Both the position numbers and the translations under genes were made by a program. A model generated the notes under the pieces. It saw only the letters and a list, made by a program, of their open reading frames with translations, was not told the DNA's origin and did not search any database. From CBDBES01 sp965204465 (GTDB lineage: Bacteria > Spirochaetota > Leptospiria > Turneriellales > CBDBES01), in contig OZ241995.1 of the NCBI GenBank assembly GCA_965204465.1, positions 620,001 to 684,000 of the forward strand: a stretch of DNA of 64,000 nucleotides, given 5' to 3'. Shown one piece after another: positions 16,849 to 26,142 of the stretch (positions within the stretch are counted from its first letter, which is position 1; the number at the start of each line of letters is the position of its first letter).

Positions 16849-17817
16849 TTATCCTCTTCTAGCTGTAAATACCATACGATTTGGACGGGAAAAATTTTCT
16901 TTTGTTTTAGAAGGATCGTCTTTATTTAAAAAAGAAGCAAAACTTTCTACCGGGGACCATTTGGTTCTACGTTGTTCTTCCTCTTGCATGGTTTGGTTAT
17001 AACTGCAATTGATCTCCTTAAAATTTGTCTTTAATAACCAGCTTTCAATACAAGCAGCCGTTGGGATGAACCATACATTTTTCATTTGTGAATATCTCTG
17101 AGGGGGGGAAAGAGAAACAGGCTCTTCGCCTGGTATACCCATTGACTCTACAATGAGCTGTCCCCCTCTTTTAAGCGCATTATAACATAGTTGCAATATC
17201 CCGATGGGATCTTTATGATGATATAATATTCCCATGCATAGAATAATATCAAACATTTCTTTAAAATGGATCAATTCCGCATACCCCATTAATTCAAATT
17301 TAAGCCTGTCTTCTGATGCAAATGTCTGGAGTAATTCAAAATTCAATTTGAATTTATGGACTGGATCTAAGCCCAATACCAATTCAGGTTGAAGATGGGC
17401 CATCCTGTACATATAATATCCGTTTCCAGATCCAACATCACATATTAATTTATCTTTAGGGGAATCTAATAAACAACTGATTCGATTCCATTTTAGATTA
17501 CTTCTCCATTCAGAATCTATTTCTATCCCAAATACAGAGAATGGACCTTTACGCCAGGGAATAAAGGTCTCTAAAGACTTTCTGATTTTTATTTCCTCTG
17601 TGGAATGGATCTCTTTATTTTCTCCAATGATGACGGCATCTCTGGAATAATCTTTAAATTTTGCTTTAATAGAAGGAGTAGTATTCAGGGCTTCTAAGAA
17701 TATCTTAGCCCGTTCATTCTGTAAAAGTTCTGCGTATTTTCTCGCGCATATCTCTTTGACTTGGCTATGGTCTTTTTTGCTTAAATGATCTTTTAAATAA
17801 GATACATCCGTATTCAT
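16849..17817 (-). CDS. cmoB: tRNA U34 carboxymethyltransferase
   Basis: A protein of 322 residues. The characteristic CmoB segment PWRKGPFSVFGIEIDSEWRSNLKWNR is present. It is followed by the SAM-fold motif CDVGSGNGYYMYRM, GLDPVHKF, MGILYHHKDP and the C-terminal FIPTAACIESWLLKTNF. CmoB transfers the carboxymethyl group of carboxy-SAM to 5-hydroxyuridine at tRNA position 34, making cmo5U, which widens decoding of fourfold codon boxes. Its start overlaps the cmoA stop by 4 bases, matching the usual cmoA-cmoB pair. Confidence 0.94.
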   Translation of the reverse strand: MNTDVSYLKDHLSKKDHSQVKEICARKYAELLQNERAKIFLEALNTTPSIKAKFKDYSRDAVIIGENKEIHSTEEIKIRKSLETFIPWRKGPFSVFGIEIDSEWRSNLKWNRISCLLDSPKDKLICDVGSGNGYYMYRMAHLQPELVLGLDPVHKFKLNFELLQTFASEDRLKFELMGYAELIHFKEMFDIILCMGILYHHKDPIGILQLCYNALKRGGQLIVESMGIPGEEPVSLSPPQRYSQMKNVWFIPTAACIESWLLKTNFKEINCSYNQTMQEEEQRRTKWSPVESFASFLNKDDPSKTKENFSRPNRMVFTARRG

Positions 17818-18527
17818 TTCTGTTTTTTGATCGCGATCAGAGAGACAAAATTATACCACTGAAAAAAAGATTCTACTTTTACAAATCCAATCTCTTCTAA
17901 TAAAGAAATATAGCGGGATATGGAAAATGGAATGAGTACTTTTTCCAGTGCTTCTTTTTTTTGAGCGATCTCAATTTGAGAATACCCTTTTTTGTACTTA
18001 AAGTCATGATGCAATTGGATAAATTCCTTATTTTGAGGGACGATCTTTTCGGAAAGTAGAAGAACTCCTCCGGGAGGCAATGCATTAAAAATTTTCGTGG
18101 CCAATGCAATACGGTCCTCTGGTTTTATGAATTGAAATACATAATTAGAAACACATATAAGAATATTTTTGAAAGAAATATTTCTGATGTCCTCTTGCAC
18201 AAAGCTTATATTTTTACCTTTATTTTTTATTTTTGCCTTCTGAAGCATATCTTTTGATTGATCAATACCCATGTATAAGTAATCCTCATTTTTAAATTTT
18301 TTTTTAAGATAATATACAAGATTACCCGTAGAACATCCCAGATCATGTATGCAATAATTTGGACGATAGAATTTATAGCAGAGTTCTGCACACATAGAAA
18401 GAACCTCCGTATAGAAAGGGACAGACCGCTCTATCATATCATCAAATACATTCGCTACTTTTTTATTAAAAGAAAATTTATGAATTATAGGAATATTCTT
18501 ATTATACAATGTGTCTTTGTATTTCAT
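17814..18527 (-). CDS. cmoA: Carboxy-S-adenosyl-L-methionine synthase
   Basis: A SAM-fold protein of 237 residues with CmoA features: FSFNKKVANVFDDMIERSVPFY at the N-terminus, IHDLGCSTGNLVYYLKK (motif I), GIDQSKDML, VQEDIRN and FQFIKPEDR. CmoA converts SAM and prephenate into carboxy-SAM, the cofactor used by CmoB. The two genes overlap (ATGA), so enzyme and cofactor supplier are made together. Some CmoA signature residues differ from the proteobacterial form, but synteny with cmoB supports the call. Confidence 0.92.
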   Translation of the reverse strand: MKYKDTLYNKNIPIIHKFSFNKKVANVFDDMIERSVPFYTEVLSMCAELCYKFYRPNYCIHDLGCSTGNLVYYLKKKFKNEDYLYMGIDQSKDMLQKAKIKNKGKNISFVQEDIRNISFKNILICVSNYVFQFIKPEDRIALATKIFNALPPGGVLLLSEKIVPQNKEFIQLHHDFKYKKGYSQIEIAQKKEALEKVLIPFSISRYISLLEEIGFVKVESFFQWYNFVSLIAIKKQK

Positions 18528-18545
18528 TCTCTGCCTGCTTTTTTT

Positions 18546-19415
18546 CTATGCATTCAGAATGTATTGTAAATTTTCTTTCAGATCGTTTATTTTTTCCAGG
18601 AAATGCTTTTTTTGAGAAGTAGAAGTATACTTTATGAATTGAACAATTACTTTTCTATAGTCATTTTGTTGCTGGATCAACTTTTTATCACGAGAGTATC
18701 TGCTTGGTAACAATAATTTCCGCGAATGGATTTTTAATTTATTTATAGATTCCTTATTTCTTAAAGCCATAATTAAATTTTGTTGTCTTTTTTTTCTTGA
18801 TTCCAGAGATTTGATCCTGGCATCCGGATATTTCTGAATATAGTTCTTTATTTTTTCTTTTTGCAATTTATTAATGCTACTGAACCAGTCTTCTACTACC
18901 TCTATGGCATTCTCTAAACGATACTCTAGATTTTTTTTCTTATCTTTTAAAAATTCTTTTTCTACAATTTCCTTATTTTTATCTTTCAGATAAGAATCAA
19001 AGTGATCTATTTGTTCTTTATTTAAAGTTTTTAAAAGCTGCAACATTGGCTGTTCAACCTTTGAATAAGTAGAATCCCTTATTTCATAAAGCCTTTTGAA
19101 CAACTTGTTTACATCAGATACTAAAACTTTTTTAGAAATAGTCTCTTGTATTTCTTCTAAAAGGGAAATATATACAAAAAGCTGGGTTTTTTTATGCCAT
19201 TTTTTTATTTTTTTGAGAGGCTGCTCAATTCTATCTTCCTGTTCATTTGTCAGTTCAAAATAGTCATTTAAATATTTAAGCGCAAATTTATCCGCATAAT
19301 TATACAGACCTCTGGATACCCACGAATTGCAACCATAAAAAGTCAAAAGTACTATCAGAACAATACATGATGCATAGAAAGAATTATTCTTAAAAAATGG
19401 AGTACGAAAGTACAT
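18546..19415 (-). CDS. DUF6279-like helical lipoprotein
   Basis: A protein of 289 residues with a signal peptide and lipobox ending at Cys29 (LTFYGC). The rest is almost wholly alpha-helical and charged, with the pattern of DUF6279 lipoproteins: an early L-x-x-Y-x-x-L-x-x-x-F-x-L-[ST]-x-E-Q segment and regularly spaced E-x-x-Q/K blocks. Function is unknown. It probably sits in the periplasm attached to a membrane. It precedes cmoA on the same strand with only 18 bases between, so it may head that transcription unit. There are alternative ATG starts, but the first keeps the signal peptide in normal proportion. Confidence 0.7.
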   Translation of the reverse strand: MYFRTPFFKNNSFYASCIVLIVLLTFYGCNSWVSRGLYNYADKFALKYLNDYFELTNEQEDRIEQPLKKIKKWHKKTQLFVYISLLEEIQETISKKVLVSDVNKLFKRLYEIRDSTYSKVEQPMLQLLKTLNKEQIDHFDSYLKDKNKEIVEKEFLKDKKKNLEYRLENAIEVVEDWFSSINKLQKEKIKNYIQKYPDARIKSLESRKKRQQNLIMALRNKESINKLKIHSRKLLLPSRYSRDKKLIQQQNDYRKVIVQFIKYTSTSQKKHFLEKINDLKENLQYILNA

Positions 19416-19504
19416 TTATTGAATAAATTTCAAAAAAAGCAGAGACAGTCAAGAAATTTAATTTTATTCGTTGACATATAATTTTGCTGCTGTGTATCTG
19501 ATAT

Positions 19505-19909
19505 ATGACTGAAAAGAATGATCTAAAAAGCGATAAAAGTTGGAAAGAATTCCTTACTTTAGACCAATATCGTATTTTACGCCAAAAAGGCACCGAAATT
19601 CCTTTTACAGGAGAATATCTAAATCATAAAGAAAAAGGAAGTTATCTTTGTGCGGGCTGCCAGAATCCTCTTTTTGATTCTGATACGAAATATTCATCAG
19701 GAACAGGATGGCCTAGTTTTTTTAAGCCTATGAATGAAGAAAGTTTGGAATCCTTGCTTGATGTTTCTCACGGTATGCAAAGAAACGAAGTGATTTGTTT
19801 TAAATGCAAAGGCCATCTGGGTCATGTTTTTAATGATGGTCCTGAGCCAACTGGGCTGCGCTATTGTATCAACTCATTAGCCTTAAAATTTCAAAAGAGT
19901 GAAAAATAA
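19505..19909 (+). CDS. msrB: Cytoplasmic peptide-methionine (R)-S-oxide reductase (MsrB)
   Basis: A compact MsrB of 134 residues with no signal peptide. It has both zinc-binding pairs (CAGC and CFKC), TGWPSFFKP, DVSHGMQRNEV, HLGHVFNDGPEPTGLRYCINS and the catalytic Cys in RYCINS. It reduces methionine-R-sulfoxide in proteins, normally with thioredoxin. Compared with the exported copy near 10.5 kb it keeps the structural zinc site and lacks the leader. The start ATG lies 89 bases from the divergent lipoprotein gene. Confidence 0.96.
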   Translation: MTEKNDLKSDKSWKEFLTLDQYRILRQKGTEIPFTGEYLNHKEKGSYLCAGCQNPLFDSDTKYSSGTGWPSFFKPMNEESLESLLDVSHGMQRNEVICFKCKGHLGHVFNDGPEPTGLRYCINSLALKFQKSEK

Positions 19910-20076
19910 TTCTCTAATTTATTTCTGTCGGGACAGATCCATTCATCTGAAAATTCATCATATTCAAAGTTATCTTTAGAAAATTTTCTCTCATCTTCCT
20001 GAGTATTTAAAAAAAAGACCTGATTTGTATATAAAAATATTTGACAAGCAGTTTATCCCATAATGAATGTCAAATA

Positions 20077-20289
20077 ATGCCACTAAAGTGCGAACTAAAC
20101 GGAAAAAAAACTATTTTCGGACATAAAGTCAGTCATTCCAATATTAAGACAAAGCGTAAATTTAAAGCGAATATTAAGAAAAGGAAAGTTTATATCCCGG
20201 AAGAGAAAAAGTGGATAAAAATGAATATATCCACGCGTGCTTTAAGAACTTTGCGTAAAAAGAGTCTTTCCGAACTACGTCAAAGTTGA
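20077..20289 (+). CDS. rpmB: 50S ribosomal protein L28
   Basis: A protein of 70 residues beginning MPLKCELNGKKTIFG, then KVSHSNIKTKRKFKANI and RVSTRAL-type NISTRALRTLRKK, the standard bL28 pattern. A longer open frame begins with TTG at 20041, but its first 12 residues do not match the family, so I chose ATG at 20077. No good Shine-Dalgarno precedes it. The four-Cys zinc motif of some L28 proteins is absent (a single Cys). The SCO gene follows after one base, so it probably leads or joins the oxidase transcription unit. Confidence 0.9.
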   Translation: MPLKCELNGKKTIFGHKVSHSNIKTKRKFKANIKKRKVYIPEEKKWIKMNISTRALRTLRKKSLSELRQS

Positions 20290-20290
20290 C

Positions 20291-21148
20291 ATGGTATTTT
20301 TAAGACGAATTAATTTTTTCAACAAGATCATTCTTATCCTAGGGATTATTGGCGCCTTAAATTTTTATTCATTTCACGCGAAAATAGATAGCCTAAAAAA
20401 GGCAAAAGAAAAGCTAAGCATACAAGAAAAGCTAGGAAATCAAATTTCAATTGATACTAAATTTAAAAATGAAAAGGGAGAAATCGTTCCATTGAAGAAT
20501 TATTTAAAAGAAGGAAAACCTGTCATATTAACGCCTGTATATTATTCCTGTCCTCATTTATGTACTTTGATATTGAATGGTCTATTGGATGCCATTAACA
20601 AAGAAAAGAGTTTTTATCCAGAAAGTGATTATGAGATCATTTCCATTAGTATGGATCATGAAGAAACCCATGAATTGGCAAAGTTGAAAAAAGATAATTA
20701 TTTTGAGAAATTAACATTAAGTAAAGATAGGAAGGCAGAAGCCAGAAAGGGATGGCATTTTCTGACAGGTTCTAAAAAAAATGTGAAGAAAATTTTTAGC
20801 GAAGTTGGATTCTCCTATGAAAAACAGGGAGATGAATATGCCCATACGGCAACCATTATCTTTTTGACTTCACAGGGAAAGATCGCCCGCTATTTATATG
20901 GAGTGACTTATAAAGAAAATGACTTTAAAATGGCCATCCTGGAATCCTCAGAGGGAAAGATCAGTTCTTTTATAGACCAGGTTATTTTTTACTGTTTTCG
21001 CTATGACCCTGCAAAAAGAACATACAGTCTGATCGCATGGAAAGTAATGTTTGCCGGATCCATCACGGTAGTTTTGCTATTGTCTGGTTTATTGGCTTAT
21101 TTATGGTTTTGGGAAAGAAGAAAAAATAGCATCATACAAAAAAGATAA
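20291..21148 (+). CDS. SCO1/SenC-type copper chaperone for cytochrome oxidase
   Basis: A protein of 285 residues with an N-terminal membrane helix (about 12-28), a thioredoxin-like domain with the copper motif SCPHLC and the distal His in YAHTATI, and a second membrane helix near the C-terminus (about 252-274). SCO proteins deliver copper to the CuA centre of oxidase subunit II. The gene lies directly upstream of coxB (10 bases). The C-terminal transmembrane helix after FYCFRYDP is typical of SCO homologues encoded inside oxidase operons of several bacterial phyla. Confidence 0.93.
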   Translation: MVFLRRINFFNKIILILGIIGALNFYSFHAKIDSLKKAKEKLSIQEKLGNQISIDTKFKNEKGEIVPLKNYLKEGKPVILTPVYYSCPHLCTLILNGLLDAINKEKSFYPESDYEIISISMDHEETHELAKLKKDNYFEKLTLSKDRKAEARKGWHFLTGSKKNVKKIFSEVGFSYEKQGDEYAHTATIIFLTSQGKIARYLYGVTYKENDFKMAILESSEGKISSFIDQVIFYCFRYDPAKRTYSLIAWKVMFAGSITVVLLLSGLLAYLWFWERRKNSIIQKR

Positions 21149-21158
21149 TGGAAATTAA

Positions 21159-22223
21159 ATGATGCAAATATTTTTAGCTTTATTACCTGAGAATGCCTCC
21201 AAATGGGCTGTGGAAGTAGATTTTCTCTTTTGGATGGTTACTATTATATGCACTATTTCGTTTTTATTGGTACAAGGTGCATTGATTTTCATGGTGATCC
21301 GTTATCGCAGAAAACCAAATGAAGAAGACAGAAAAACACCTTATATTACTCATAATCGAACTTTAGAGACTGTATGGACCGTTATCCCTACTATTGTGGT
21401 GATCATTCTATTCTATTATGGAGCGGTTACTTATTATGACATGCGACGGATACCCTCCGATTCTTATGAAGTTGAGGTATTGGCAAGACAATGGAATTGG
21501 AAATTTACTTATGCAAATGGAGTAAGCAAAAACTCACAGTCAGTTTGTTCGGAGCCTGTGTATAAGAGTAAATATGATTGCGAAAAGCATAATAAAACAT
21601 GGAACCAGGGTGCATCTTTGGTCATTCCAGTAGGCAAAAAAGTACGTTTAAAAATGCGGTCTGCTGATGTGATTCATAGTCTTTACGTACCCGCCTTTAG
21701 AGTCAAGCAAGATATTGTTCCGGGGATTATTTCTTCTTTATGGTTTGAAGCCACTAAACCTGGTACTTATGAGTTATTTTGCGCCGAATATTGCGGATTG
21801 GATCATTCTGGTATGCTTAGTATAGTTACGGTAAAACCAAAAGAAGAATTTGATAAATGGCTTATAGAAGAAAAAATGAAGCAAGAAAAAGCATTCACTT
21901 TAGCCCAAACACCAGAGTCAATGGCTAAAGCAGGTAGAGAATTATTCAGTAAAAAGGGCTGTATTGCATGTCATAGGCTAAATGATCAAAGGATTGTAGG
22001 CCCTCCTTTAAATGGTATTTTTGGGAAAGTTAGAAATTTTACAGATGGTACGAAAACCACGGCGGATGAAAATTATATAACCGAATCGATCATGGACCCT
22101 GCTAAAAAGATAGTAAAGGCGGATATTCCTTATCCACCCATGAATGCACAAGACGTAAATAAAAACGAAGTAAGATTTTTAGTAGAATTTTTAAAGAGTT
22201 GTAAAACAATAGATTGCAAATGA
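21159..22223 (+). CDS. coxB: Cytochrome c oxidase subunit II with fused cytochrome c domain
   Basis: A protein of 354 residues. Two N-terminal transmembrane helices are followed by a cupredoxin domain with the CuA ligands in CAEYCGLDHSGM and the upstream His in VIHSLYV. A C-terminal cytochrome c domain carries CIACH and a probable axial Met in YPPMNAQ. This is the caa3-type architecture. An insertion of about 30 residues after QWNWKFTYANG contains two Cys (SVCSEP and YDCEKH) and is unusual between the first strands of the CuA domain. It receives electrons from soluble cytochrome c or directly from a bc1-like complex and passes them to CoxA. Confidence 0.96.
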   Translation: MMQIFLALLPENASKWAVEVDFLFWMVTIICTISFLLVQGALIFMVIRYRRKPNEEDRKTPYITHNRTLETVWTVIPTIVVIILFYYGAVTYYDMRRIPSDSYEVEVLARQWNWKFTYANGVSKNSQSVCSEPVYKSKYDCEKHNKTWNQGASLVIPVGKKVRLKMRSADVIHSLYVPAFRVKQDIVPGIISSLWFEATKPGTYELFCAEYCGLDHSGMLSIVTVKPKEEFDKWLIEEKMKQEKAFTLAQTPESMAKAGRELFSKKGCIACHRLNDQRIVGPPLNGIFGKVRNFTDGTKTTADENYITESIMDPAKKIVKADIPYPPMNAQDVNKNEVRFLVEFLKSCKTIDCK

Positions 22224-22280
22224 TCTATAAAATATATGGTGTAAAAGAATGTTAATATTAAAATTATTTAAGGAGATAAT

Positions 22281-23924
22281 ATGAATTTAGCAGAAGCAAA
22301 CGTTCAGTATGGAGAGAATTTTTTATCCCGAAAAGGTCTTTGGGAATGGTTTCGTTCTGTGGACCATAAAAGGATAGGTATTTTATATCTTGTAAGTGGG
22401 TTGATTGCTTTTGTTATCGGGGGTATTTTAGCTCTATTACTTCGCACAGAATTGATCGCCCCCGGGCAAACTATCATGGATGCTCAAACATATAATATAG
22501 TCTTTACCCTGCATGGAACGATCATGATATTTATTTTTATCGTTCCAGGGATCATTGCCTCTTTTGGGAATATATTCCTGCCTATCATGATAGGCGCACC
22601 AGATGTAGCCTTTCCGAGATTAAATCGTTTTAGCTTTCAACTCTGGATGATCGGTGTGGTGATCATAGGGATTGGTCTATTAGTCGGAACGCCTGCCGAT
22701 ACTGGATGGACATTCTATACACCTTATAGCGCCAAATCCAGTACAAATATAATCATGATGGTTCTAGGCGCCTTTGTATTGGGCTTTTCTTCTGTTTTAA
22801 CAGGCTTGAATTTTATGGTAACCGTGCATCAGTTAAGAGCACCTGGAATGTCTTGGTTTAAAATGCCCCTTTTTGTTTGGTCTATCTATTCTGCCTCGAT
22901 CATACAGGTAGTGGCTACCCCTGTTATAGGAATTACTCTATTATTATTGATTGCAGAAAGAATGTTTGGAGTGGGATTTTTTGATCCTACAAAGGGGGGT
23001 GATCCTGTTCTATTCCAACACTTTTTTTGGTTCTATTCTCACCCTGTGGTGTATATAATGATATTGCCCGCCATGGGGATTGTTTCTGAGATCATACCAT
23101 GCTTTAGTAGAAAACCTATCTTTGGATATAAGGCAATTGCCTGGTCATCCATTGCCATCGCACTCATTAGTTTTCTGGTATGGGGGCATCATTTATTTCT
23201 GGCAAATCAATCCGCAGAACTTGGAATTATTTTTTCATTTTTAACCTTTCTGGTAGCCGTTCCCACCGCCATCAAAGTATTCAATTGGATCGCCACAATG
23301 TACAAAGGGCAGATATCTCTACAATCGCCCATGTTGTATGCACTTGCATTTCTTTTCTTATTCATTATAGGTGGATTAACAGGTTTGTTTTTAGGCACTA
23401 TTGCATTGGATGTTCCTTTACATGATACCTACTTTGTGGTGGCTCATTTTCATTATACGATCCAGGGGGGGACTGTACTAACATTGATAGGTGCCATTCA
23501 TTATTGGTTTCCTAAGATTACAGGTAAAATATTCAATGAAAAAGTAGCCGTATTTGCCTTTATATTTACTTTTATTGGATTTAATCTTACATTCATACCG
23601 CAATTTGTGCTGGGAACACAAGGAATGCCCAGAAGATATTTTGACTATTTACCCCACTGGCAATCTTTGCATATGATCTCTTCTATTGGATCTTATGTAT
23701 TGGGTCTTGGATATTTTATATCTCTTACAAATTTTGTAGTGGCCGCTTTTGGTAATAAGAAAGCAGAAGAGAACCCATGGCGTGCCCGAACTCTGGAATG
23801 GCAAATACCTTCCCCGCCCCCTCATTATAATTTTGATGAAATACCTAAAATTACCAAGTGGCCTTATGACTATGGGCAAGATGTTCAGGTAGATAGTCCT
23901 AAAAGAGAAGCAAAGATATCATGA
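22281..23924 (+). CDS. coxA: Cytochrome c oxidase subunit I
   Basis: A protein of 547 residues with about 12 transmembrane helices. Low-spin haem and CuB ligands are visible: TLHGTIM, FYSHPVVYIMILPAMG (CuB His, and the cross-linked Tyr), WGHHLF (His pair) and HDTYFVVAHFHY. The usual proton-channel Glu of GHPEVY is replaced and the preceding residues are Tyr-Ser (YSHPVVY), the mark of A2-type haem-copper oxidases. It reduces oxygen to water and pumps protons. A strong ribosome site (AAGGAG) precedes the start, and coxC overlaps the end by 4 bases. Confidence 0.98.
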   Translation: MNLAEANVQYGENFLSRKGLWEWFRSVDHKRIGILYLVSGLIAFVIGGILALLLRTELIAPGQTIMDAQTYNIVFTLHGTIMIFIFIVPGIIASFGNIFLPIMIGAPDVAFPRLNRFSFQLWMIGVVIIGIGLLVGTPADTGWTFYTPYSAKSSTNIIMMVLGAFVLGFSSVLTGLNFMVTVHQLRAPGMSWFKMPLFVWSIYSASIIQVVATPVIGITLLLLIAERMFGVGFFDPTKGGDPVLFQHFFWFYSHPVVYIMILPAMGIVSEIIPCFSRKPIFGYKAIAWSSIAIALISFLVWGHHLFLANQSAELGIIFSFLTFLVAVPTAIKVFNWIATMYKGQISLQSPMLYALAFLFLFIIGGLTGLFLGTIALDVPLHDTYFVVAHFHYTIQGGTVLTLIGAIHYWFPKITGKIFNEKVAVFAFIFTFIGFNLTFIPQFVLGTQGMPRRYFDYLPHWQSLHMISSIGSYVLGLGYFISLTNFVVAAFGNKKAEENPWRARTLEWQIPSPPPHYNFDEIPKITKWPYDYGQDVQVDSPKREAKIS

Positions 23925-24538
23925 GTGCTGATTTATTTCCTCGTAAATTAACAGATGAAATGTCAAAGCTTGGCATGTGGCTTTTTCTGGCTACAGAAGT
24001 TCTTTTATTCGCAGGTTTATTCACCACCTATGCAGTATATAGATATAGATTTGGTTTTGAGTTTCAATCTGCGGCCAAGGAATTAAATGTACTATTAGGC
24101 AGCGTGAATACGATCATACTTTTATTCAGTAGCTTTACAGTAGCTTGGGCAGTGGATTCAATTAGAAGGAGTAAAATATCACAAACAAAATGGCTTATCG
24201 TGATCACTTTTTTATGCGGACTGGCCTTTATGGTCATCAAATATTTTGAATATAGCTCTAAAATACATGATGGATTGTTTCCCTCTCAATTAGCTACAAA
24301 TGATCAAGGACTTGAGAATGGAAAGATAATATTTTTTATACAGTATTTTATTATGACTGGTATACATGGTCTGCATGTTCTTATCGGTATGGGGATATGG
24401 ATATATGTTCTGATAAAATTAGCAAAAGGTACATTAAATTCTTCCCGTTATATTCATATAGAAGTGGCAGGCCTCTATTGGCACTTGGTAGACCTTATAT
24501 GGATATTTTTGTTTCCAATTCTCTACTTGGTTGCTTAA
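23921..24538 (+). CDS. coxC: Cytochrome c oxidase subunit III
   Basis: A protein of 205 residues with five hydrophobic segments, fitting the short caa3-type subunit III. KLGMWLFLATEVLLFAGLF and the C-terminal GIHGLHVLIGM, then VAGLYWHLVDLIWIFLFPILYL are the family motifs. It overlaps coxA by 4 bases (ATGA). It stabilises the catalytic subunit and its proton uptake. Confidence 0.96.
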   Translation: MSADLFPRKLTDEMSKLGMWLFLATEVLLFAGLFTTYAVYRYRFGFEFQSAAKELNVLLGSVNTIILLFSSFTVAWAVDSIRRSKISQTKWLIVITFLCGLAFMVIKYFEYSSKIHDGLFPSQLATNDQGLENGKIIFFIQYFIMTGIHGLHVLIGMGIWIYVLIKLAKGTLNSSRYIHIEVAGLYWHLVDLIWIFLFPILYLVA

Positions 24539-24597
24539 TTTTTTTTATTTTTGATTTAAAGAAAATATAATATTTTTAACAAGGAGGGTAAAATAAA

Positions 24598-24909
24598 ATG
24601 GAAAATACAGGTAAAAACGGATCTCATGTTTCTATACTGGCAGCTGTGTTCGGTACACTCGTTCTGCTAACAATCGTAACGGTGATCACCGCTCAGGTGA
24701 ATTTTGGCCCTGACTGGCTGAATGTTTTAGTGGCCATGAGCATCGCTTCTGTCAAAAGCTGGATCGTATTGTTCTATTTCATGCATCTTAAATGGGAGAC
24801 TAAATTAGTAAAAATATTTTCTCTTCTTTCTACTCCTTTTTTATTCTTATTGATTTTTACGGATGTTCTTGATGTTGCCTGGCGTATCCTGGAGGGTCAA
24901 TTTCAGTAG
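24598..24909 (+). CDS. coxD: Cytochrome c oxidase subunit IV, prokaryotic type
   Basis: A protein of 103 residues with three transmembrane helices. The sequence AMSIASVKSWIVLFYFMHLKWETK is the conserved segment of bacterial oxidase subunit IV (caa3-type). A very strong ribosome site (AAGGAGGG) lies 9 bases before the ATG. Position after coxC supports the assignment. Confidence 0.9.
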   Translation: MENTGKNGSHVSILAAVFGTLVLLTIVTVITAQVNFGPDWLNVLVAMSIASVKSWIVLFYFMHLKWETKLVKIFSLLSTPFLFLLIFTDVLDVAWRILEGQFQ

Positions 24910-24936
24910 CTTCTTTTATAATTCCCTATTTTAGTT

Positions 24937-25971
24937 ATGCATATCAATATGGAAAAAACAAAAAGGCAATTAACCACCTGGCTTTCTATTTGCGCCTTTT
25001 TTGTGCTGCTTACTGTGGTTGTAGGTGGCATTGTGCGTCTTACTCGTTCTGGCTTATCTATCGTAGAATGGAAGCCCATCATGGGGGTAATTCCCCCTAT
25101 TGGTCAGCAACAATGGGAAGAAGCCTTTCATCTTTATAAGCAATTTCCGGAATACCAGACTGTAAATAAAGGGATGACTCTTTCTGATTATAAATTCATT
25201 TATTGGTGGGAATTTATTCACCGTATTTTAGGCAGGTTGATCGGAATTGTATTTTTTATTCCCTTTCTCATATTCATTTGGCAAAAAAAAATAAAGGGGC
25301 CTATGATTGGTAAATATTTATTTGTTTTTTTTTTGGGTGGATTACAGGGCTTAATCGGATGGTATATGGTCAAAAGCGGCTTGGTCAGGAATCCCTCCGT
25401 AAGCCACTATAGACTACTGCTGCATCTGTCTCTGGCCTATTTCATATTCTGCTATATACTCTGGATCATATGGGATATGCATTTTACTCTTTCCGTAAAG
25501 AATAGAGCCACTTCTTTTATCTTACACATAAAATTTTTCATTGCATTACTCTGTTTGCAGGTGGTCTATGGAGCTTTCACTGCGGGTTTAAAGGCAGGCT
25601 ATTTCTATAATACATTCCCTCTAATGGGAGGCCAATTCATCCCCCAAGGTATATGGAATTTATCCCCTCCGATGCTTAACTTCCTGGAAAATAGAGTCAC
25701 CGTGCAATTTATTCATAGATTACTGGCTTTTTGTATCATACTATATTCAGTCTTTCTATGGATCCATGCAAGAAAATTTCAATTAGGAGAATATCAAAAG
25801 ATATTCTTGTACTCAACTATTTTCTTTGTTTCCCTACAATTCCTGATAGGTGTGCTCAATATTCTATATGCTGTACCTATTGCACTAGGAGTGTTGCATC
25901 AAAGCCTTGCAATGTTTCTTCTTTCTTCATCTACTCTACTTTTACATAGCTGTTTGAAAACCAGAGAATAA
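24937..25971 (+). CDS. ctaA: Haem A synthase (CtaA/COX15)
   Basis: A protein of 344 residues with eight transmembrane helices in two homologous halves. The four conserved histidine sites are present: WWEFIHRILGR and HYRLLLHLSLAY in half one, VQFIHRLLAF and GVLHQSLAMF in half two. GGIVRLTRSGLSIVEWKPI and FPLMGGQFIP are COX15 signatures. It oxidises the methyl group of haem O to the formyl of haem A, needed by CoxA. The Cys pair of the Bacillus form is absent, as in proteobacterial and mitochondrial enzymes. The downstream ATG at 24949 is an alternative start. Haem O synthase (ctaB) is not in the window. Confidence 0.93.
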   Translation: MHINMEKTKRQLTTWLSICAFFVLLTVVVGGIVRLTRSGLSIVEWKPIMGVIPPIGQQQWEEAFHLYKQFPEYQTVNKGMTLSDYKFIYWWEFIHRILGRLIGIVFFIPFLIFIWQKKIKGPMIGKYLFVFFLGGLQGLIGWYMVKSGLVRNPSVSHYRLLLHLSLAYFIFCYILWIIWDMHFTLSVKNRATSFILHIKFFIALLCLQVVYGAFTAGLKAGYFYNTFPLMGGQFIPQGIWNLSPPMLNFLENRVTVQFIHRLLAFCIILYSVFLWIHARKFQLGEYQKIFLYSTIFFVSLQFLIGVLNILYAVPIALGVLHQSLAMFLLSSSTLLLHSCLKTRE

Positions 25972-26142
25972 ATAAAAATAAGGTCTATTTCATCTTATGC
26001 ACTGAAAAGATACCTATGGGGTAAGGTCAAGACTGGCTTATATTACGATGAATGGTCTGAGGCGCAACAATATATTCAAAATAAGAAAAAAAATAGATCA
26101 AAACCGAACACCAAAACCAATACCTAAAAAAGGCACAAATTG

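Noticed and set aside
20041..20076. TTG start for ribosomal protein L28
   Set aside because: It would add 12 residues unlike any L28; the TTGACA there may instead be a promoter element, though I find no good -10 at proper spacing.
26020..26045. Fourth copy of the dispersed 27-bp repeat (TATGGGGTAAGGTCAA)
   Set aside because: Only the inner half resembles the repeat and the GAGTGTCC end is missing, so chance cannot be excluded.
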